32,956 nucleotides of DNA, taken from positions 1-32,956 of the forward strand of contig DAOWAN010000014.1 in assembly GCA_030634545.1 (NCBI GenBank), read 5' to 3'. A model generated the notes under the pieces. The model made no database searches. It was given only the letters and a program-made list of their open reading frames with translations, and was not told where the DNA came from. Below, in pieces: positions 32,401 through 32,956 of this stretch. This DNA comes from Candidatus Nanohalarchaeota archaeon. GTDB lineage: Archaea > EX4484-52 > B79-G9. The first letter of the stretch is position 1. Each line of letters starts with the position of its first letter. The position numbers and the translations under genes were made by a program.

Positions 32401-32716
32401 CCTGAATGTAATCCTGCATGTATGGTGACTTTACCCAGAGGGTGATTGTGCTGCCGTAGTCATAAGGCTCGCCAAGGACTAACAATTGCGGGTCGCCGCC
32501 CATGCCGTAAGAGCCCTCTGTGACCACTGCGACGCTTCCTTTCTGAGTGCTGCCTATTTTTGCAATGATGCCTGTGCCTGCCGGGGCGTGCAAGCTGCTG
32601 ACATTCACAGTGCCGTGCAGTGATGTGGGCATAGTGGGTGCGAATACAGCAGCAGGCATCAATAAGAATAGTAAAGAGAACAGGACAAATACTATTTTGA
32701 AGAAGCTTCTATTCAT
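26432..32716 (-). CDS. giant secreted repeat adhesin with chitobiase-C-like, Ig-like and thrombospondin-1-like modules
   Basis: A 2094-aa exported protein. A signal peptide (residues 1-26) is followed by a carboxypeptidase-regulatory-like domain. Then come three chitobiase/hexosaminidase C-terminal-type modules (near 244-326, 820-905 and 1012-1102; TSDNVPSGWHTSDITVTLAC, DNAGNLE) mixed with PKD/fibronectin-like domains. A block of about 480 residues at 240-722 is repeated at 1010-1492. Near 1675-1718 and 1928-1972 are Cys/Trp modules (WVLN.TWS.C....QY..YYD...C) resembling archaeal thrombospondin-1-like repeats. Each is followed by the domain of about 110 residues also present in the 708-type protein. 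There is no C-terminal membrane helix. ATG 32716 has GGTGAT 4 nt upstream; the in-frame GTG at 32725 is part of that site. It follows the partial gene by 12 nt. It probably acts in adhesion. Confidence 0.9.
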   Translation of the reverse strand: MNRSFFKIVFVLFSLLFLLMPAAVFAPTMPTSLHGTVNVSSLHAPAGTGIIAKIGSTQKGSVAVVTEGSYGMGGDPQLLVLGEPYDYGSTITLWVKSPYMQDYIQADQTTIYDSSVKQVDITTPIDTTPPTISTGVNPASLTYDNTAATVDIADVGTCSDSGYGMHKTQPYQVSYADVGTTPQAPCNASAIYIVNRNWGTSHDAGFNATDGHYYCIRLDCMDALNNTGSFYSSNNILYDITPPTTSDNIPPGWHTSDITVTLTCIDTASGCSKVYYTTNGTDPTTSSDYVDASDSWQFTVSTDGNHTIKYRGEDNAGNLEPANTATLKIDKTPPSITVTNTSIPNENQTIQLNATVIDDNLDTVWVEVTVNGNSTNYTISTCMGSEYHITLESSNYTAHDTVTWQYHANDSPGNQGSGPLRAFTVKNRPPSVTAPALNNTTPKTDDALSCENGTFSDDDAEDSETGREYRWYDNNTIISGQTSQTLDLSLGGLDKNDMIKCSIRVYDGYGWSGWVYSDTATIQNTAPTTPTSLALTDPVHVGETLAASCSGSADADGDPITYHYSFYNDTAQLQAYSTDNTYLIQASDAHDLIRIRAKAYDGTSYSGEKENNITVSNTAPTITITEPDGTNDSTKTTFTVTWTATDAETDPLAIGCYGDADNSGYDKTYTCFTGTANNGSRTCNISLWNDSFYYIWCNATDGYDSSAGYSPGQLAVDKTPPSISISDDASATWTNSDTISVTVYDATSGISETKYIVSDDNTCGPAKDALLDAGTPGTSVTANNVSTYQNKYICFRTKDNAGNKNYAVSSQITKLDTTSPSTSDNVPSGWHTSDITVTLACNDTASGCSKVYYTTGGTDPTTSSGYVDASGIWQFTISTDGEYTIKYRGEDNAGNLESVNTAANILRLDKTPPTISISDDASATWTNSDTISVTVGDATSGISETKYIVSDDNTCGPAKDALLDAGTSTTSVTANVSAYQNKYICFRTKDTAGNKNYAVSSQITKLDTTSPSTSDNVPSGWHTSDITVTLACNDTDSGCSKVYYTTGGTDPTTASGYVDASGIWQFTVSTDGEYTIKYMGEDNAGNLESVNTAANTLRLDKTAPTITVTNTSIPNEDQTIQLNATVIDDNLDTVWVEVTVNSNSTNYTVSTCIDSEYHITLESSNYTAHDIVTWQYHANDSPGNLGSGPLRTFTVKNQVPSVTAPALNNTTPKTDDALSCENGTFSDDDTEDSETGREYRWHNNDTEIPGQTSHTLDLSLGGLDKNDMIKCSIRAYDGYDWSGWVNSDTAAIQNTAPATPAALALTDPIHVGETLTASASGSADADGDPITYHYSFYNDTAQLQAYSTDNTYVILTSDAHDQIMVRAKAYDGTDYSGEKEKNITVSNKVPTITITEPDGTNDSIKATFTVTWTATDADTDPLAIDCYGDADNLGYDKTYTCFTGTANNGSKTCDISLWNDSFYYIWCNATDGYDSSAGYSPGQLAVDKTPPTISGQVKDKTPDEDENVVLNATIIDAGSGLGTVLLEWNRTTNYTVTTYNGNTYYFTVSHGNYTAHDLVYWRYYADDILSNSGVGTEQSFTVANQVPTLTSVNANDSYAKNGDHIKISTTGASDNDAEDTYRLMCGSAEDTYDYCNGTYGTGERECNFINSWSNNSVYTIHCKLYDQYGYSTDRTTTSGCAPNWVLNHTWSACINTIQYNEYYDLNDCDDTQSKPSDVKRYCELGVGIYRDLPDIATIGEVFNVTLTIDVNESNKPGVYILYEHIPEGFEIIDTGGMSPSGNTLKLMVFESAYYGTLVEDRIVTYTLRYVTVNESVFEGIIVYDSVDHEVLGDDSISGVADVTPPDVTIFSPVNTTYDMKTVFLMANSGEVAREMNESIDGASPAFVCADCSYIAHNITFENGDHNITVYATDYAGNTGNATVHFTIDYCEPIWVLNDTWSECVDGFQYRNYYDVANCGKPEERPPDVVRTCGLPPPPIGTFRVLPPSAGIGDEFDVVLNIDVNESIKPNVYIIYETIPAGFSVIDTGGMQYTTATRTLKLMVYESAYFGTVVEDRIVTYRLRADAYPLEVFDGYLRYDFENHDIMGDIWVVVE
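28240..29685 (-). repeat. intragenic super-repeat, downstream copy
   Basis: Near-identical at the DNA level to 30550-31995, offset 2310 bp (770 codons). Both copies stay in frame. Confidence 0.85.
30550..31995 (-). repeat. intragenic super-repeat, upstream copy
   Basis: Partner of 28240-29685. Between the copies a second duplication with a 573-bp period (compare 29421 and 29994) repeats the chitobiase-type module plus its neighbour, so the gene grew by nested duplications. Confidence 0.85.
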
Positions 32717-32728
32717 CAATATCACCTA

Positions 32729-32956
32729 TTATTTAACTTTCCTCAATCTGCCAAACCCATAAATGCCTGCAATCAGCAGTATGAACAATGATGTTAAGAC
32801 TGTCCCGGGCATTGCGCCAACAAGCAAGCCAGTTGGTGCTGCGGCGCTGACACTTTCGGTGCTAATTTCTTCTGTTATTATTTCTGTCCTGACAGGGCAT
32901 TTCTCTCTATCACTGAGTACGAGCCAGCCTGAGGGAACATCACAATCAGAAGGATA
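32729..32956 (-). CDS. C-terminal part of an anchored surface protein (cut by the window edge)
   Basis: The last 75 codons of a gene that starts beyond the window. A Cys-containing stretch (SDCDVPSGWLVLSDREKCP) resembles the end of the thrombospondin-1-like modules in the next gene. A linker of Ser/Thr/Ala/Glu follows. The end is PTG (codons at 32828-32836), a hydrophobic helix of about 16 residues and RLRKVK. This is the same anchor layout as in the CARDB and lamin-tail proteins. Its TAA is 12 nt before the start of the 2094-aa gene, so the two are co-transcribed from a promoter outside the window. Confidence 0.8.
   Translation of the reverse strand, partial: YPSDCDVPSGWLVLSDREKCPVRTEIITEEISTESVSAAAPTGLLVGAMPGTVLTSLFILLIAGIYGFGRLRKVK

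Overview
The window looks archaeal. It carries a type II (archaeal) glyceraldehyde-3-phosphate dehydrogenase, an archaeal-style phosphoglycerate kinase, TATA-box promoters about 26-30 bp upstream of several start codons (leaderless transcripts), GGTGA/GAGG ribosome binding sites, and a very large complement of secreted multidomain surface proteins. AT-rich intergenic DNA and the short N-terminal cytosolic helix of the macroglobulin are reminiscent of DPANN-type archaea (Woesearchaeota-like or allied), but the lineage is an inference. There are no rRNA or tRNA genes to anchor it, and none of the repeats is a CRISPR array.

Layout. (1) Positions 1-2500: a possible decayed gene end, a secreted CARDB-type protein with a C-terminal membrane anchor, and a CPBP-type intramembrane protease. 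(2) Positions 2637-6232, + strand: a DUF2339 polytopic membrane protein overlapping by 4 nt a DUF3999-like protein that also carries a discoidin-like domain and about ten thrombospondin type 3 calcium-binding repeats. (3) Positions 6186-7362: two small hypothetical genes separated by a GC-rich, strongly foldable segment that may encode a structured RNA. (4) Positions 7595-10767, - strand: a three-gene sugar-phosphate operon. It runs from a ribbon-helix-helix/nucleotidyltransferase fusion to pgk to gap, with a perfect palindrome at the predicted transcription start and a hairpin/T-tract terminator at the end. (5) Positions 10878-12562: an unrecognised 312-aa gene bracketed by 145-bp direct repeats, a cluster of hairpins, and 20-bp attachment-like direct repeats. 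(6) Positions 12577-32956, - strand: a surface-protein island. In transcription order it holds the C-terminus of an anchored protein, a 2094-aa repeat adhesin, a six-domain Ig-like protein with an EF-hand, a 708-type protein with TSP3 and MopE motifs, an 835-aa lamin-tail protein with macroglobulin-like N-terminal domains, and a 1732-aa alpha-2-macroglobulin.

How it may work together. The surface island looks like a cell-envelope system: calcium-dependent rods (TSP3, EF-hand, MopE motifs), repeat adhesins, and a thioester-bearing macroglobulin that could trap proteases or bind targets covalently. Three proteins end in the same PTG + transmembrane + basic-tail signal, suggesting one shared anchoring or processing route. 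The two most striking observations are the macroglobulin and an RNA switch. The macroglobulin has eight transmembrane helices inserted where other family members have a soluble region, with a fully consistent positive-inside topology. The leader of the Ig-like/EF-hand gene has two mutually exclusive pairings that would hide or expose its ribosome binding site.
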